NCBI GenBank assembly: GCA_002733765.1
Contig: NVWU01000013.1
Location: forward strand, 1 to 64,000
Direction: 5' to 3'
From: Colwellia sp.
Lineage (GTDB): Bacteria > Pseudomonadota > Gammaproteobacteria > Enterobacterales > Alteromonadaceae
DNA: 64,000 nucleotides
The notes under the pieces were generated by a model, which had not been told where the DNA came from, did no database searches, and was given only the letters and a program-made list of their open reading frames with translations. Of this stretch, positions 38,260 to 48,182 are shown in pieces; position 1 is the first letter of the stretch, and every line of letters starts with the position of its first letter. The position numbers and the translations under genes were made by a program.

Positions 38260-38742
38260 ATGGTCTGGATAGATTACGCCATTTTGGCTGTTATAGGTAT
38301 ATCAACGTTAATTAGTTTGGTACGCGGCTTTGTTAAAGAAGCTGTATCACTAGTTATTTGGATCAGTGCTTTTTTTATTGCCAGTACTTTTTATGCCAAT
38401 CTAGCTAACCTTCTTACCACTTTTACCGATCAATTTGTGCGAAATGCTGCTGCCATTGCGATCTTGTTTATTACAACCTTAATACTGGGTGCACTGGTTA
38501 ATTACCTTATAGGTCAATTAGTCAGTAAAACTGGTTTGTCAGGTACAGATCGTATGCTAGGGCTAGTTTTTGGAGCTTTACGTGGCGTATTAATTATCAG
38601 CGCTGTGCTATTCTTTATGGATGCATTTACGGGAGCTGCAACAAGTGGTTGGTGGAAAAGTTCACAATTAATACCTGAATTTAGGTTAGTTGTTGAGTGG
38701 TTTTTTGAGTATCTTAAACAATCATCAAGTTTTCTAGCTTAG
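38260..38742 (+). CDS. cvpA: CvpA family membrane protein
   Basis: Inner-membrane protein (160 residues) with four hydrophobic segments, typical of CvpA, linked to envelope homeostasis and colicin V production in E. coli. It begins [20 protein letters not shown] and contains [13 protein letters not shown] and [17 protein letters not shown]. It lies directly before purF. A -10-like TAGAAT at about 38223 with a GC-rich discriminator suggests a promoter for cvpA-purF. Confidence 0.95.
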   Translation: MVWIDYAILAVIGISTLISLVRGFVKEAVSLVIWISAFFIASTFYANLANLLTTFTDQFVRNAAAIAILFITTLILGALVNYLIGQLVSKTGLSGTDRMLGLVFGALRGVLIISAVLFFMDAFTGAATSGWWKSSQLIPEFRLVVEWFFEYLKQSSSFLA

Positions 38743-38790
38743 TCTATTTATTTGATTAAACTTAACTAAGTTTCAAACGGAGAAAAATTC

Positions 38791-40308
38791 ATGTGTGGTA
38801 TTGTTGGTATTGTCGGTAAGACCCCGGTTAATCAATATTTGTATGACGGATTAACAGTGTTACAGCATCGAGGACAAGATGCTGCCGGTATTGTAACTAT
38901 TCATAACAATACGTTTCGTCTTAGAAAGGGTAATGGTTTAGTCAAAGATGTTTTTCATACGCGCCATATGTTGCGTTTACAGGGGAATGTTGGTATTGGT
39001 CATGTACGCTACCCAACAGCGGGTACGTCAAGCTCATCTGAGGCACAGCCTTTCTATGCTAACTCACCTTACGGAATATCTTTAGCTCATAATGGCAACT
39101 TAACGAATGCAGACGAATTAAAAGTTTGGTTGAATACTAAAGCTCGCCGTCATGTAAATACAACATCTGATTCTGAGATATTATTAAATATTTTGGGTCA
39201 TGAGCTACAACAAAGCACCCAAGTAACATTATCGCCAGATGATGTTTTTACTGCCATTGCTAATGTGCATAAACGTGTGAGAGGTGCTTACGCTACAGTA
39301 GCATTAATTATTGGCTATGGCATGGTCGCTTTTCGTGATCCAAACGGTATTCGTCCATTGGTTTTTGGTAAGCGTGAAACTAAAAGTGGTATTGAATACA
39401 TGATTGCTTCAGAGTCAGTCGCCCTTGATGCTTGTTCATTTGAATTTGTGCGTGATGTTGCTCCAGGTGAGGCGATATTTTTCACTGAAGATGGTCAGAT
39501 TCATAGCCGACAGTGTTCAGAAAACCCTGTCTATAGCCCTTGTATTTTTGAATTTGTTTATTTTGCTCGCCCCGATTCAACGATTGATAAAATGTCGGTT
39601 TATGCCTCTCGTGTTGAAATGGGTACTAAACTGGGAGAAAAAATTTCTCAAGAATGGAGTGATGTGGATATTGATGTGGTTATTCCTATCCCTGAAACAT
39701 CATGCGATATCGCTTTACAAATAGCACATCAATTAAAACTACCTTACAGACAAGGCTTTGTGAAAAACCGTTATATTGGTCGTACTTTTATTATGCCAGG
39801 CCAAGAGCAACGTAAAAAATCTGTACGCCAAAAACTTAATGCTATTGGAACAGAGTTCAAAGGTAAAAATGTACTACTTGTTGATGACTCTGTAGTACGC
39901 GGGACAACATCAGAACAGATTATTGAAATGGCACGTACTGCTGGCGCTAAAAAAGTTTATTTTGCCTCAGCAGCCCCTGAAGTGCGCTTTCCTAATGTTT
40001 ATGGTATAGACATGCCAAGCGCTAATGAATTAATTGCTCATGGGCGTGATGTTGATGACATATGTAGTTTAATTGGTGCGGATAAACTTATTTTTCAATC
40101 CCTTGATGACTTGGTTATTGCCGTTGGTTCAGGAAATCCAGATATAAAATGTTTTGATACCTCGGTATTTAATGGCCACTATATTACCAATGATATTGAT
40201 AGTGCTTATTTAGAAAAACTGGATGCTATGCGAAATAATAGTACTAAGGAAGCATCAGATAAAGACGCTGATTCTGTTATTGATATGTACAACGAAGGGG
40301 CAGAATAA
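38791..40308 (+). CDS. purF: Amidophosphoribosyltransferase
   Basis: First committed step of purine synthesis: PRPP plus glutamine to phosphoribosylamine. The N-terminal glutaminase starts MCGIVGIVG with catalytic Cys2 exposed after Met removal. Glutaminase motifs include [20 protein letters not shown] and LAHNGNL. The PRPP loop is [14 protein letters not shown] (about 365-378). Length 505 as in E. coli. GGAG precedes the ATG; a terminator follows. Confidence 0.98.
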   Translation: MCGIVGIVGKTPVNQYLYDGLTVLQHRGQDAAGIVTIHNNTFRLRKGNGLVKDVFHTRHMLRLQGNVGIGHVRYPTAGTSSSSEAQPFYANSPYGISLAHNGNLTNADELKVWLNTKARRHVNTTSDSEILLNILGHELQQSTQVTLSPDDVFTAIANVHKRVRGAYATVALIIGYGMVAFRDPNGIRPLVFGKRETKSGIEYMIASESVALDACSFEFVRDVAPGEAIFFTEDGQIHSRQCSENPVYSPCIFEFVYFARPDSTIDKMSVYASRVEMGTKLGEKISQEWSDVDIDVVIPIPETSCDIALQIAHQLKLPYRQGFVKNRYIGRTFIMPGQEQRKKSVRQKLNAIGTEFKGKNVLLVDDSVVRGTTSEQIIEMARTAGAKKVYFASAAPEVRFPNVYGIDMPSANELIAHGRDVDDICSLIGADKLIFQSLDDLVIAVGSGNPDIKCFDTSVFNGHYITNDIDSAYLEKLDAMRNNSTKEASDKDADSVIDMYNEGAE

Positions 40309-40354
40309 CGCGATTTAGTGATGCGTTAACAATGGTTGTTTTATTTTAGATAAA

Positions 40355-40386
40355 ACTAGCGAGTTATTTTCTTACTCGCTATTTTA
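40355..40386 (+). terminator. purF terminator
   Basis: TAGCGAGT pairs with ACTCGCTA around a 9-nt loop, followed by TTTTAAA. It lies between convergent purF and the Yip1-family gene. Confidence 0.75.
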
Positions 40387-40416
40387 AAATTAATTAATTA
40401 ATTATATATATATTAG

Positions 40417-41016
40417 TTAAGATACGTATTCAGGGCCAAAACCCATGGTCCAGAATATTGCACTTAATGCCATAATAGCAACCAGTAGCACTAAACCACA
40501 AGTTACTACTGAACTTGAATAGATAAAGCCTTTCTCTTCTGGAATATTCATCATAATAGGTACACCAGAATATAATAGATAGACTGAATAACTCACTGCG
40601 ACTAATCCGGCTAGAGTAACAAACCAAAGCACAGGGAAAAGCGCCGTTATACCAACCATTAACATAGGTGTTGCCGTATAAGCTGCCAACTCCAGTGATT
40701 GAATAAAGCTAGGTTTTGAATCAAAGGTTTTTGCCATCCATTGAATTAAATAAGCCAGTGCAAATACGCCTACAACTAAGGCTATATACAGAGAAATCGC
40801 CATCATTTGTGCACTTGACTGGCTTATTTTTATTGGGTCGCCAACGCCGATAGTCCAACCGATATGCGCTGCAGCATAATAGCTACATATTGCGGGAATT
40901 AATGCTACCACTAAAATATGCATAAGGCTGTACATTAAACTTTCATGACGTTTTTCAATTGTTTGCCATTCATCTTTTGGATGAGCGTATAATCCCCAAA
41001 TATGATTTAATATCAT
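40417..41016 (-). CDS. Yip1 family membrane protein
   Basis: Inner-membrane protein of 199 residues with five hydrophobic helices. N-terminal LYAHPKDEWQTIEKRHES is characteristic of the bacterial Yip1/YohC (DUF1282) family. Function is unknown. It is transcribed alone, convergent with purF. The 269 bp upstream (41017-41285) show no gene. Confidence 0.85.
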   Translation of the reverse strand: MILNHIWGLYAHPKDEWQTIEKRHESLMYSLMHILVVALIPAICSYYAAAHIGWTIGVGDPIKISQSSAQMMAISLYIALVVGVFALAYLIQWMAKTFDSKPSFIQSLELAAYTATPMLMVGITALFPVLWFVTLAGLVAVSYSVYLLYSGVPIMMNIPEEKGFIYSSSVVTCGLVLLVAIMALSAIFWTMGFGPEYVS

Positions 41017-41285
41017 AATAACTTCCTCTTACAATCCCCAATAAATTATTTAGTTTCGTTATTATTGTTCGCTAAATAAACGTTCGGTAGTAATAATTAT
41101 TTTATACCGATACCTTATTTATGGGAGATAGCTGAGCATTCGTCAAGATTTGTTTGAAAAACAAGGGTAAAAACATGAAAATAAGTTGTTTTTATATTCA
41201 AAATAAACTAATAAAATACTTGTTATAATTTATTAGTATAAAAATAATAATTATTGGTCTTTAGCTCTGATACTTTATATCAGAG

Positions 41286-41657
41286 TTAAGCCACTTTTAT
41301 TCGTACTATTTTCATAATTTCAATATCAAAACCTGCAACTTTTTCACTATCTGGATAGTAAGTAATATTAACCCTGTAATCTTTAAGGTTTTTGTAGCGT
41401 TTTTTTCGTTTATATTTAAAAGGTACATCAACGCCGTCAAGCATTAATGTATTAAGTTGCCAATCATCAGATTCGCGTTGTACATGAGATATTACCTTGA
41501 TATTTTCTGTATGAATCAACTTTGGGTGGCGCAGGATAAGCTTAGTGGCTATATTATTTTTTTTAGATGTCGTCATACTTTGATCTGTGTCAATAAAGGC
41601 TAAAAGAGTAATACACGCTATAATAATTCTAAGGGTGTAAATAGGATACAATAGCAA
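41286..41657 (-). CDS. Small exported hypothetical protein
   Basis: The frame is open back to an ATG at 41822, but that would overlap the divergent GGDEF/EAL gene by 92 bp. A start at TTG 41657 (or 41651) gives about 123 residues with a signal-like N-terminus (TLRIIIACITLLAFIDTDQS). The mature part is rich in Lys, Arg and Tyr, with FKYKRKKRYKNLKDYRVNI near the C-terminus. No family recognised; no strong Shine-Dalgarno seen. Perhaps a small periplasmic protein linked to the adjacent phosphodiesterase. Confidence 0.5.
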   Translation of the reverse strand: MLLYPIYTLRIIIACITLLAFIDTDQSMTTSKKNNIATKLILRHPKLIHTENIKVISHVQRESDDWQLNTLMLDGVDVPFKYKRKKRYKNLKDYRVNITYYPDSEKVAGFDIEIMKIVRIKVA

Positions 41658-41730
41658 AATTGCGAGAGTTTCACTATGTGTATAATTATACGTGTGATTA
41701 GGTAGCGTTTTCCTAAGGAAATTAAAAACA

Positions 41731-43872
41731 GTGGTTGAAGAAAAAGTTAAATCTATAATTGACAGTTTATCCAATTCAGCATCGGATAATTTTACCGATA
41801 CTATTTGCTTATCTTTAGCCAAAGCAATAAAGGCTGACTACGTTTTTATTGCAAAATTAAATTCTGAACACACGGTTGCAACGACTATATCATTAACTAT
41901 TGATGGTGTTATCAATGACAATTTCTCTTATGATTTACAAGCGACGCCATGTCAGGATATTAGCGAAGGGAATGTGTGCTGTCATACTTCTCATGCGCAA
42001 CAAGCATACCCTGACGATCAACTCTTAATTGATATGAATATAGTGGGTTATGTTGGTGTTCCTCTAAAAAATAGTAAAAAGGAAACTGATGCTATTTTAG
42101 TTGCTCTGTATCGCCTTCCTATTGAAAGTGAAGTTGAGGTCGTCTCTCTGTTTATGCTGTTTAGTGGCATGATTATAAAAGAAATAGAAAAACAGGAACT
42201 GATTGATGAATTACGCACAAGAAACAAAATTATAGAAGAAAGTAGTGATGCCATCATTGTTTGTGATAAGAACTACAAGATAACAAGTGTCAATAAGGCT
42301 TTTAGCCGGATTACAGGCTATAGCTTTAGAGAGGTTGAAGGGAAAAATCCAAATGTTTTGGGCGCAGGCTTAAATGATAAATACTTCTTTAAACAAATGT
42401 GGGAGGACATTATTCAGAATGGTGCTTGGTCAGGTGAAATATGGAATAAAAAGAAAAACGGTGAAATTTTCCCTGAGTATTTATCGATTAATGTTATTTT
42501 TGATGAACATAATAATGTTGCTCATTACGTTGCTTTTTTTATTGACATAACAAAACAAAAACAAGCGGAAGAAAAAATATATCGACAAGCGCATTTTGAT
42601 TTATTGACGGGTATTGCTAATCGTTCTTTTTTTATGGATAAACTGTCGCTAGCTGTTCATACACTTAATGATAATGAAAAATCGGCATTATTGTTTATGG
42701 ATCTTGATTTATTTAAAGAAATTAATGATGTTCATGGGCATAATTTTGGTGATGAGCTATTAATAAAGGCATCATGTCGCTTACAGGCATTAATTAAGAG
42801 TACAGATATTGTTGCGCGTGTTAGTGGTGATGGTTTTGCTATCTTATTAAATAATGTTGTTAGTAATGAAATAATCGATAATATAATTGCTAGGGTGTTT
42901 GCCGGTTTTCGTGAACCTTTTGTCATACATGATACTTCTATTCGGTGTACGCTTAGTATGGGCGTAATATCTTTTAGCGATGATAGCGATGATGCCAGTA
43001 CGTTAATTAAAAAAGCTGAACATGCAATGTGTCATGCGAAAGATAATGGGAGAAATTCATTTAGTTACTTTACTCAAAATATGCAAAATAAAGTGCATCG
43101 GCAACTATTTTTGAAAAAGGCGTTATCTGCAGCATTAACCAGTAACTCACTTAGTGTGGTCTTTCAGCCGATAGTGGCAATTAAAGAGCAAAAAATCAAT
43201 AAATTTGAAGCGTTAGTACGCTGGAAAAATGAAGGCCAATGGATCTCGCCGGAAGAATTTATTCCTATTGCAGAAGAGTTTTCATTGATTAAACCATTAG
43301 GTGAGTTCGTTTTAGATGAAGCCTGTCGCCAACTAAAAATATTAAAGTCTCAAGGTTATAATGATATTGTTTTTAATGTAAATCGTTCTGTGTATGAGAT
43401 CCCCTTAAATAAAAGTGAAAATGATCAATGGCTGATGGTAATTAAGCAGCATGGACTTAAGCCTAGCGATATTTGTTTTGAATTAACAGAAAGTGCGTTA
43501 GCACCGGATAAACGAAATAACGAAGGTCTTTTTAATCAGCTAAGAATAGCAGGTTGTACTATTGCACTGGATGATTTCGGGACTGGTTATTCATCGTTAA
43601 GCTATTTGCGTCGTATCCCTGTTGATTACATAAAAATTGACCAATCATTTATTAGGGAAATGAGCACAAATAAAGATGATAATATTTTAGTTTCTACTAT
43701 CATTGCTATGTCTAAATCGTTAGGGAAAAAAGTTGTTGCTGAAGGTGTTGAAACGAAAGAACAATTACAACAACTGACTGAATTAGGTTGTGATCTTATT
43801 CAAGGTTATTATTTTTCTAAGCCTTTAGCTAGCGAGAGTTTAGTTAGCTATTTAACTGATTTTAAATATTAG
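41731..43872 (+). CDS. GAF-PAS-GGDEF-EAL protein, probable c-di-GMP phosphodiesterase
   Basis: Cytoplasmic signalling protein of 713 residues. Order: GAF-like domain (about 5-155), PAS (about 165-285, IIEESSDAIIVCDKNYKITS), GGDEF (about 290-450) and EAL (about 465-710). The GGDEF signature is degenerate, RVSGDGFAILL, so cyclase activity is unlikely. The EAL site looks intact: FEALVRWKN, FELTESAL, LDDFGTGYSSLSYL and VDYIKIDQSFI, so c-di-GMP hydrolysis is predicted. Start GTG 41731 with AAGGAA about 10 nt upstream. Confidence 0.92.
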   Translation: MVEEKVKSIIDSLSNSASDNFTDTICLSLAKAIKADYVFIAKLNSEHTVATTISLTIDGVINDNFSYDLQATPCQDISEGNVCCHTSHAQQAYPDDQLLIDMNIVGYVGVPLKNSKKETDAILVALYRLPIESEVEVVSLFMLFSGMIIKEIEKQELIDELRTRNKIIEESSDAIIVCDKNYKITSVNKAFSRITGYSFREVEGKNPNVLGAGLNDKYFFKQMWEDIIQNGAWSGEIWNKKKNGEIFPEYLSINVIFDEHNNVAHYVAFFIDITKQKQAEEKIYRQAHFDLLTGIANRSFFMDKLSLAVHTLNDNEKSALLFMDLDLFKEINDVHGHNFGDELLIKASCRLQALIKSTDIVARVSGDGFAILLNNVVSNEIIDNIIARVFAGFREPFVIHDTSIRCTLSMGVISFSDDSDDASTLIKKAEHAMCHAKDNGRNSFSYFTQNMQNKVHRQLFLKKALSAALTSNSLSVVFQPIVAIKEQKINKFEALVRWKNEGQWISPEEFIPIAEEFSLIKPLGEFVLDEACRQLKILKSQGYNDIVFNVNRSVYEIPLNKSENDQWLMVIKQHGLKPSDICFELTESALAPDKRNNEGLFNQLRIAGCTIALDDFGTGYSSLSYLRRIPVDYIKIDQSFIREMSTNKDDNILVSTIIAMSKSLGKKVVAEGVETKEQLQQLTELGCDLIQGYYFSKPLASESLVSYLTDFKY

Positions 43873-43906
43873 AATTTTAATCAAGAAAATTCACTTGGCA
43901 GTAAAA

Positions 43907-44374
43907 ATGAGATTTACAATTGGTTTTAGAAACGTAAAGCATGAAGACATTGATTTTTTACTCAGTCTGCGAAAAAAATCAATGTCTTCACATTTAGCTA
44001 AAGCTAACATAAAATTAACTAATGAGCAGCATCTTGATCGAATTAAAGCGCATTACTATGATTCGCATATTATCTTACGAGATCGTAAACCTATTGGCGT
44101 GTTAAAAATGGGGGTGATTGCGGTAAATGGTCCAAAAAAAAGTCTCCATATTCGACAATTGCAAATATTACCAGAATTTCAAGGGATGGGAATTGGTAGT
44201 AAAATTTTAATGGTTGTAAAAAAAAGAGCATTGCAACTTCAATTACCAATAACCCTTAATGTTTTATTGAGAAACCCTGCTAGAGGGCTTTATTTGCGCC
44301 ATGGTTTTCAGATTGAAGGAAAAAACAAACTAGAGTTCCAAATGCGTTGTCCACTTGAAGTCATTGCGGCCTAA
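43907..44374 (+). CDS. GNAT family N-acetyltransferase
   Basis: Acetyltransferase of about 155 residues. The acetyl-CoA loop is RQLQILPEFQGMGIGSKIL (Q/R-x2-G-x-G type), followed by NPARGLYLRHGFQIEG. The acceptor is unknown. ATG 43907 is used; TTG 43895, four codons earlier with AAGAA upstream, is possible. It starts 22-34 bp after the phosphodiesterase stop, so probably co-transcribed. Confidence 0.85.
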   Translation: MRFTIGFRNVKHEDIDFLLSLRKKSMSSHLAKANIKLTNEQHLDRIKAHYYDSHIILRDRKPIGVLKMGVIAVNGPKKSLHIRQLQILPEFQGMGIGSKILMVVKKRALQLQLPITLNVLLRNPARGLYLRHGFQIEGKNKLEFQMRCPLEVIAA

Positions 44375-44402
44375 GTTCTTTCTAATCATCCCATTCCATC
44401 TG

Positions 44403-44430
44403 ACCCTGTATCTTTAAGTGGTACAGGTTT
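44403..44430. terminator. Weak hairpin between convergent genes
   Basis: CCTGTA and TACAGG pair around a 12-nt loop, between the GNAT gene and the convergent peptidase gene. No long T run, so termination is only possible. Confidence 0.4.
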
Positions 44431-44432
44431 CA

Positions 44433-45809
44433 TTAGAATATAAGTCCTTGCCCTTTTAGTAAATTTTTATTAATGCGTGACGGAGTAATACTGCCATCCA
44501 CTAAAGGCTGAGTTGCCGTCGCAAGCATTTTAATAACCTGATGAAGTGATGTTAAATTTAATGACGATAGATCGTCGCTAGCTTGATGGTAGTGCTGATC
44601 TTTATCAAGTTGGGTACTGCTAAAGCTATGAGCGGGTACTCCTAACCTTGCCAACGTTGCATTATCTGAGCGATAGAATAAACCTTGCTCAGGATAAGGG
44701 TCTTTATATATTTTTTTACCTGACTTGGCTAACACTGTATTTAATTGTTCACCTAAATCAGAACGGTCCATACCCGTCATCCATATAGTGCCAGTACCAA
44801 ATTTTGACGGTTTACCAATCATTTCAATATTTATCATTGCTGTGATTGTTTGTGGCTCAAGTTGTTTCGAAAAATAACGAGAACCAAAGCCGCCAATTTC
44901 CTCTGCGCTAAAGGCAGCAAACATAAGTGTACGCGCATTATTTCCTTGTTTGGCAAAATATTGGGCTAAGTTAATAATGGCGGTTGTGCCTGAAGCATTA
45001 TCGTCAGCACCATTATAAATAACATTTTCTTCACCTGCTTTTACGCCTAAGTGATCGTAATGAGCAGAATAAAGTACAATTTCCTCTGGTTTCGTTTTTC
45101 CGGGTATTATCGCTACTACGTTCATTAGTTCATTTTTACGTTTAGTGCTCATGCCTGAAACGCTCAAGGTTTTTATTTTTTCAGCTATTATGGTTGATAA
45201 TGCAATAACGATAACGCCATCTAAAGATTTACTGATATTTTCTTGCGTTAGTCTTGTGGTGCCCTGTTCAAAATAATGTTGATAACGTTCAAATAATACC
45301 TTATGAACAGGGTTCAACAAAACAAGATGCTTTCCTCCTCTAGCATTTAGTGTACTAAGGATGGCTTGCATATCATCGCTTTTACCAACATTATGTATCG
45401 TAAACTCGGTATTTTTAGTTTGGTTGTCAATTGCCCATGAAAAATTAGTTATCGTGCTAGCCATTGCTAAACTTTCTGAAGGAATATTCTGTCCATTAAT
45501 CGTTAAATTGAGTGTTTTGGGAGTAGTTTTAGTTACTTGATACTTTTGAAGAAAATCTGCTCCAGATATAGCATCTACAGCGACTAAGCCATTTTCTTGA
45601 AAGCGTTTAGCAATATAGTCAGCAGCTAAACGAATTTCTGGTGAATAGTTATCACGACCTTTTAATTCGTCACTTGCTAGATAAGAAATATCTTTAGTGA
45701 CTTGCATTAAAGATATTTTATTGGTTCCTGCCCAAGCAAAGCTTACTATGGTTAAGCTTGTTATCAGTACACAAAATTTTATTAACAAAGTAGAACGACT
45801 GTTAGTCAT
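44433..45809 (-). CDS. M28 family zinc aminopeptidase
   Basis: Exported metallopeptidase, 458 residues, with a signal peptide (about 1-28, ending SFAWAG). The protease-associated-like insert (about 120-200) precedes the M28 core: YSAHYDHLG (first His ligand), NGADDNASGT (bridging Asp), FAAFSAEEIGGFGS (catalytic and metal Glu), INIEMIG and, near the C-terminus, HSFSSTQLDKDQHYHQASDD. Expected to release N-terminal amino acids in the periplasm or outside. The next gene upstream on this strand is yaeQ. Confidence 0.92.
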   Translation of the reverse strand: MTNSRSTLLIKFCVLITSLTIVSFAWAGTNKISLMQVTKDISYLASDELKGRDNYSPEIRLAADYIAKRFQENGLVAVDAISGADFLQKYQVTKTTPKTLNLTINGQNIPSESLAMASTITNFSWAIDNQTKNTEFTIHNVGKSDDMQAILSTLNARGGKHLVLLNPVHKVLFERYQHYFEQGTTRLTQENISKSLDGVIVIALSTIIAEKIKTLSVSGMSTKRKNELMNVVAIIPGKTKPEEIVLYSAHYDHLGVKAGEENVIYNGADDNASGTTAIINLAQYFAKQGNNARTLMFAAFSAEEIGGFGSRYFSKQLEPQTITAMINIEMIGKPSKFGTGTIWMTGMDRSDLGEQLNTVLAKSGKKIYKDPYPEQGLFYRSDNATLARLGVPAHSFSSTQLDKDQHYHQASDDLSSLNLTSLHQVIKMLATATQPLVDGSITPSRINKNLLKGQGLIF

Positions 45810-45856
45810 ATTATTCTCGTTGAATATGATTAGTTCTTTGATGAGGGTGTTGATTT

Positions 45857-46393
45857 TTATGACTTTAAGGTGTTTGTTTCTATCAATAATGTTTCATCAC
45901 CACAGCTTAGCCATAGTTGATCGTCTTGAATACTACATTGAAACTCCATGTTTCTACTTAGTAATTTTACTAACGCATTGATTGTTGTTGTATCAAACTG
46001 TTCAATGCTAAGTTTAGGAAACTTTTGTAATGTGTTTTGTGCTTGTGACCACCAAGTCTTCACGCTTGAGCCATAGCAATACAGTTTTACTTTTGCTGCT
46101 TTATTACACGCTTTTTTTATACGCTTTTCATCTAATTGACCTAACTCAATCCAGAGCGAAATTTCATCGCTATAATTTATTTGCCAAATAGCGGCTTGAT
46201 CTTCATCACTAACCCCTTTACCAAACTGTAAGTCTGGATGAGCATTTAATATATAACAGATCAAACGCACCATAAGCCGTTGAGCTGTTTCTGACGGGTG
46301 TTGGGCTAGTGTAAGCTGTAATGAATCATAATAATTACGATCCATATTTGCTAGCTCAATATTTACTTTATAAATTGTTGCTTTTAGTGCCAT
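45857..46393 (-). CDS. yaeQ: YaeQ family protein
   Basis: Cytoplasmic protein of 178 residues with a PD-(D/E)XK-related fold and unclear function. It begins MALKATIYKVNIELANMDRN, matching E. coli YaeQ, with HPSETAQRLMVRLICYILNA, GKGVSDEDQAAIW and LWIELGQLDEKRIKKA. Length as in E. coli (181). Confidence 0.93.
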   Translation of the reverse strand: MALKATIYKVNIELANMDRNYYDSLQLTLAQHPSETAQRLMVRLICYILNAHPDLQFGKGVSDEDQAAIWQINYSDEISLWIELGQLDEKRIKKACNKAAKVKLYCYGSSVKTWWSQAQNTLQKFPKLSIEQFDTTTINALVKLLSRNMEFQCSIQDDQLWLSCGDETLLIETNTLKS

Positions 46394-46583
46394 AAGTCGT
46401 GTTTCACCTTAGCTATTTGCTATCAGTAAATTTAATAAAAAGAATGATAACAATAAGTAGCGTGCTTGCCACTACATTTATGAAATGAATAACTAGGATA
46501 ACAACTATTAATTAAGTAAATAGTTTAATTAATGATATGGTATCCGTATCCTTAGCCAAACCATCTTAATATGTGAGCTTATT

Positions 46584-47705
46584 ATGCCAATTCAATCTTT
46601 TATCCCACCACAACGTACATTAATGGGCCCCGGTCCTTCTGATGTTAGCCCTCGTGTATTATCAGCTTTAGCAAGACCAACAGTGGGCCATTTAGATCCT
46701 ACTTTCATTGGTATGATGGATGAAGTTAAGTCATTACTACAATATGCATTTCAAACTAAAAATACTTATACCATGGCTATTTCTGCCCCGGGCTCTGCCG
46801 GTATGGAAGCATGTTTTGTTAATTTAATTACACCAAATGATACAGTAGTTGTGTGCCGTAATGGCGTTTTTGGTGCGCGTATGATTGAAAATGTACAGCG
46901 TATCGGTGCTAATGTAGTGATTGTAGAAGGCACATGGGGCAGAGCGGTTGACCCACAAGCATTAGAAGATACTTTAAAACAGACACCTCAAGCAACTTTT
47001 GTCGCTTTTGTTCATGCTGAAACATCAACCGGTGCATTGTCTGATGCCAAAACGCTATGCGAAATTGCGCGTAAGCATAACTGTTTAACTATTGTTGATG
47101 CTGTTACGTCACTTGGCGGGGTTGAATTAAGAGTTGATGAGTGGGGTATCGACGCAGTGTATTCTGGCAGTCAAAAGTGTTTATCTTGCGTACCAGGTTT
47201 ATCACCGGTGAGTTTTAGCGAACAAGCAGCAGCGGTAATTAAAAATAGAGAAATACCGGTGCAGAGTTGGTTTTTAGATCAATCACTTGTGATGGGGTAT
47301 TGGGCTGGTGAAGGTAAGCGTAGTTATCACCATACCGCGCCAGTAAATTCTTTATATGCGCTACATGAGTCATTATTAATGTTGCAAAATGAAGGATTAG
47401 AAAATAGCTGGGCTCGCCATAAAGCACAACATGAAAAATTGGCTTCTGGTTTAGAGGCATTAGGAATAAGTTTTGTTGTGCCTGAAAATGAAAGGTTGCC
47501 ACAGTTAAATACGGTTCATATTCCTGAAGGTGTTGATGATGCAAAAGTACGTCAATTCTTATTAAATGAATATAACTTGGAAATAGGTGCGGGCTTAGGG
47601 CAGTTTGCTGGTAATGCTTGGCGTATTGGATTAATGGGCTACGCGGCTCGTAATGAAAATGTACTTTTATGTTTAGCTGCGCTTAAAGAGGCGTTGGCTC
47701 AATAA
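46584..47705 (+). CDS. Class V aminotransferase (alanine/serine-glyoxylate type)
   Basis: PLP enzyme of 373 residues, similar to alanine-glyoxylate and serine-pyruvate aminotransferases. N-terminal LMGPGPSDVSPRVLSAL and HLDPTFIGMMDE; SAPGSAGMEACFVNL; PLP Asp in TIVDAVTSLGGVELRVDEWG; Schiff-base Lys in YSGSQKCLSCVPGLSP (about 198). The substrate pair is inferred from the family. No operon partners; a hairpin or IS end follows. Confidence 0.9.
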   Translation: MPIQSFIPPQRTLMGPGPSDVSPRVLSALARPTVGHLDPTFIGMMDEVKSLLQYAFQTKNTYTMAISAPGSAGMEACFVNLITPNDTVVVCRNGVFGARMIENVQRIGANVVIVEGTWGRAVDPQALEDTLKQTPQATFVAFVHAETSTGALSDAKTLCEIARKHNCLTIVDAVTSLGGVELRVDEWGIDAVYSGSQKCLSCVPGLSPVSFSEQAAAVIKNREIPVQSWFLDQSLVMGYWAGEGKRSYHHTAPVNSLYALHESLLMLQNEGLENSWARHKAQHEKLASGLEALGISFVVPENERLPQLNTVHIPEGVDDAKVRQFLLNEYNLEIGAGLGQFAGNAWRIGLMGYAARNENVLLCLAALKEALAQ

Positions 47706-47739
47706 ACACTTTTACTGTTAAAATATTGATGCTTAAATA

Positions 47740-48081
47740 AGCACTACCAAGAGCTATAATTCTCCATGCTTAACGTGGTTCTTGGAGTGCTAGTACAGTC
47801 CCTTTTTGTGAAACGATAAAGGCAGTAATTCAGAAAATTGGATATGATTATGATATTGATATAGTAGAGCTTGAAATACTAGGGAATCATATGCTAATGG
47901 TTATTATAAGCACACCAAGGCAATCACCAAGTAATCTGATGCAAGTAATAAAAAGTATTATAGCTTGCGAATTTTTCAGGATTTATCCTGATATTAAGAA
48001 AAAGTATTTTTTGGTGGAACGTTATGGACCCAAAGTTATTTTGTTGAAATGATTGGTAATGTAAAAGAAGCAATAAAGTGA
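47740..48081 (+). pseudogene. IS200/IS605-family tnpA remnant
   Basis: A decayed transposase. The frame from about 47808 reads ETIKAVIQKIGYDYDIDIVE, then LEILGNHMLMVI and SPSNLMQVIKSIIACEFF, resembling Y1 transposases. After a frameshift near 47999-48004 it continues FFGGTLWTQSYFVEMIGN to a stop at 48081. The HUH motif has decayed to NHMLM. Upstream, AGCACTACCAAGA and TCTTGGAGTGCT (47740-47791) form a hairpin that could be the element's left end, or a terminator for the aminotransferase. The N-terminus is missing. Confidence 0.7.
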
Positions 48082-48182
48082 AAGTCATAAAATTCAATAT
48101 GTATCAAGTCAACCTCCTTGCTTAATAATTAAAGAGACTAGAAGTAGGTCTTTATTAGTGAAATACGTTATGAGAAAAATAT

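Noticed and set aside
44403-44430. CTGTA...TACAG as a LexA box
   Set aside because: Spacing does not fit CTGT-N8-ACAG and it lies between convergent gene ends.
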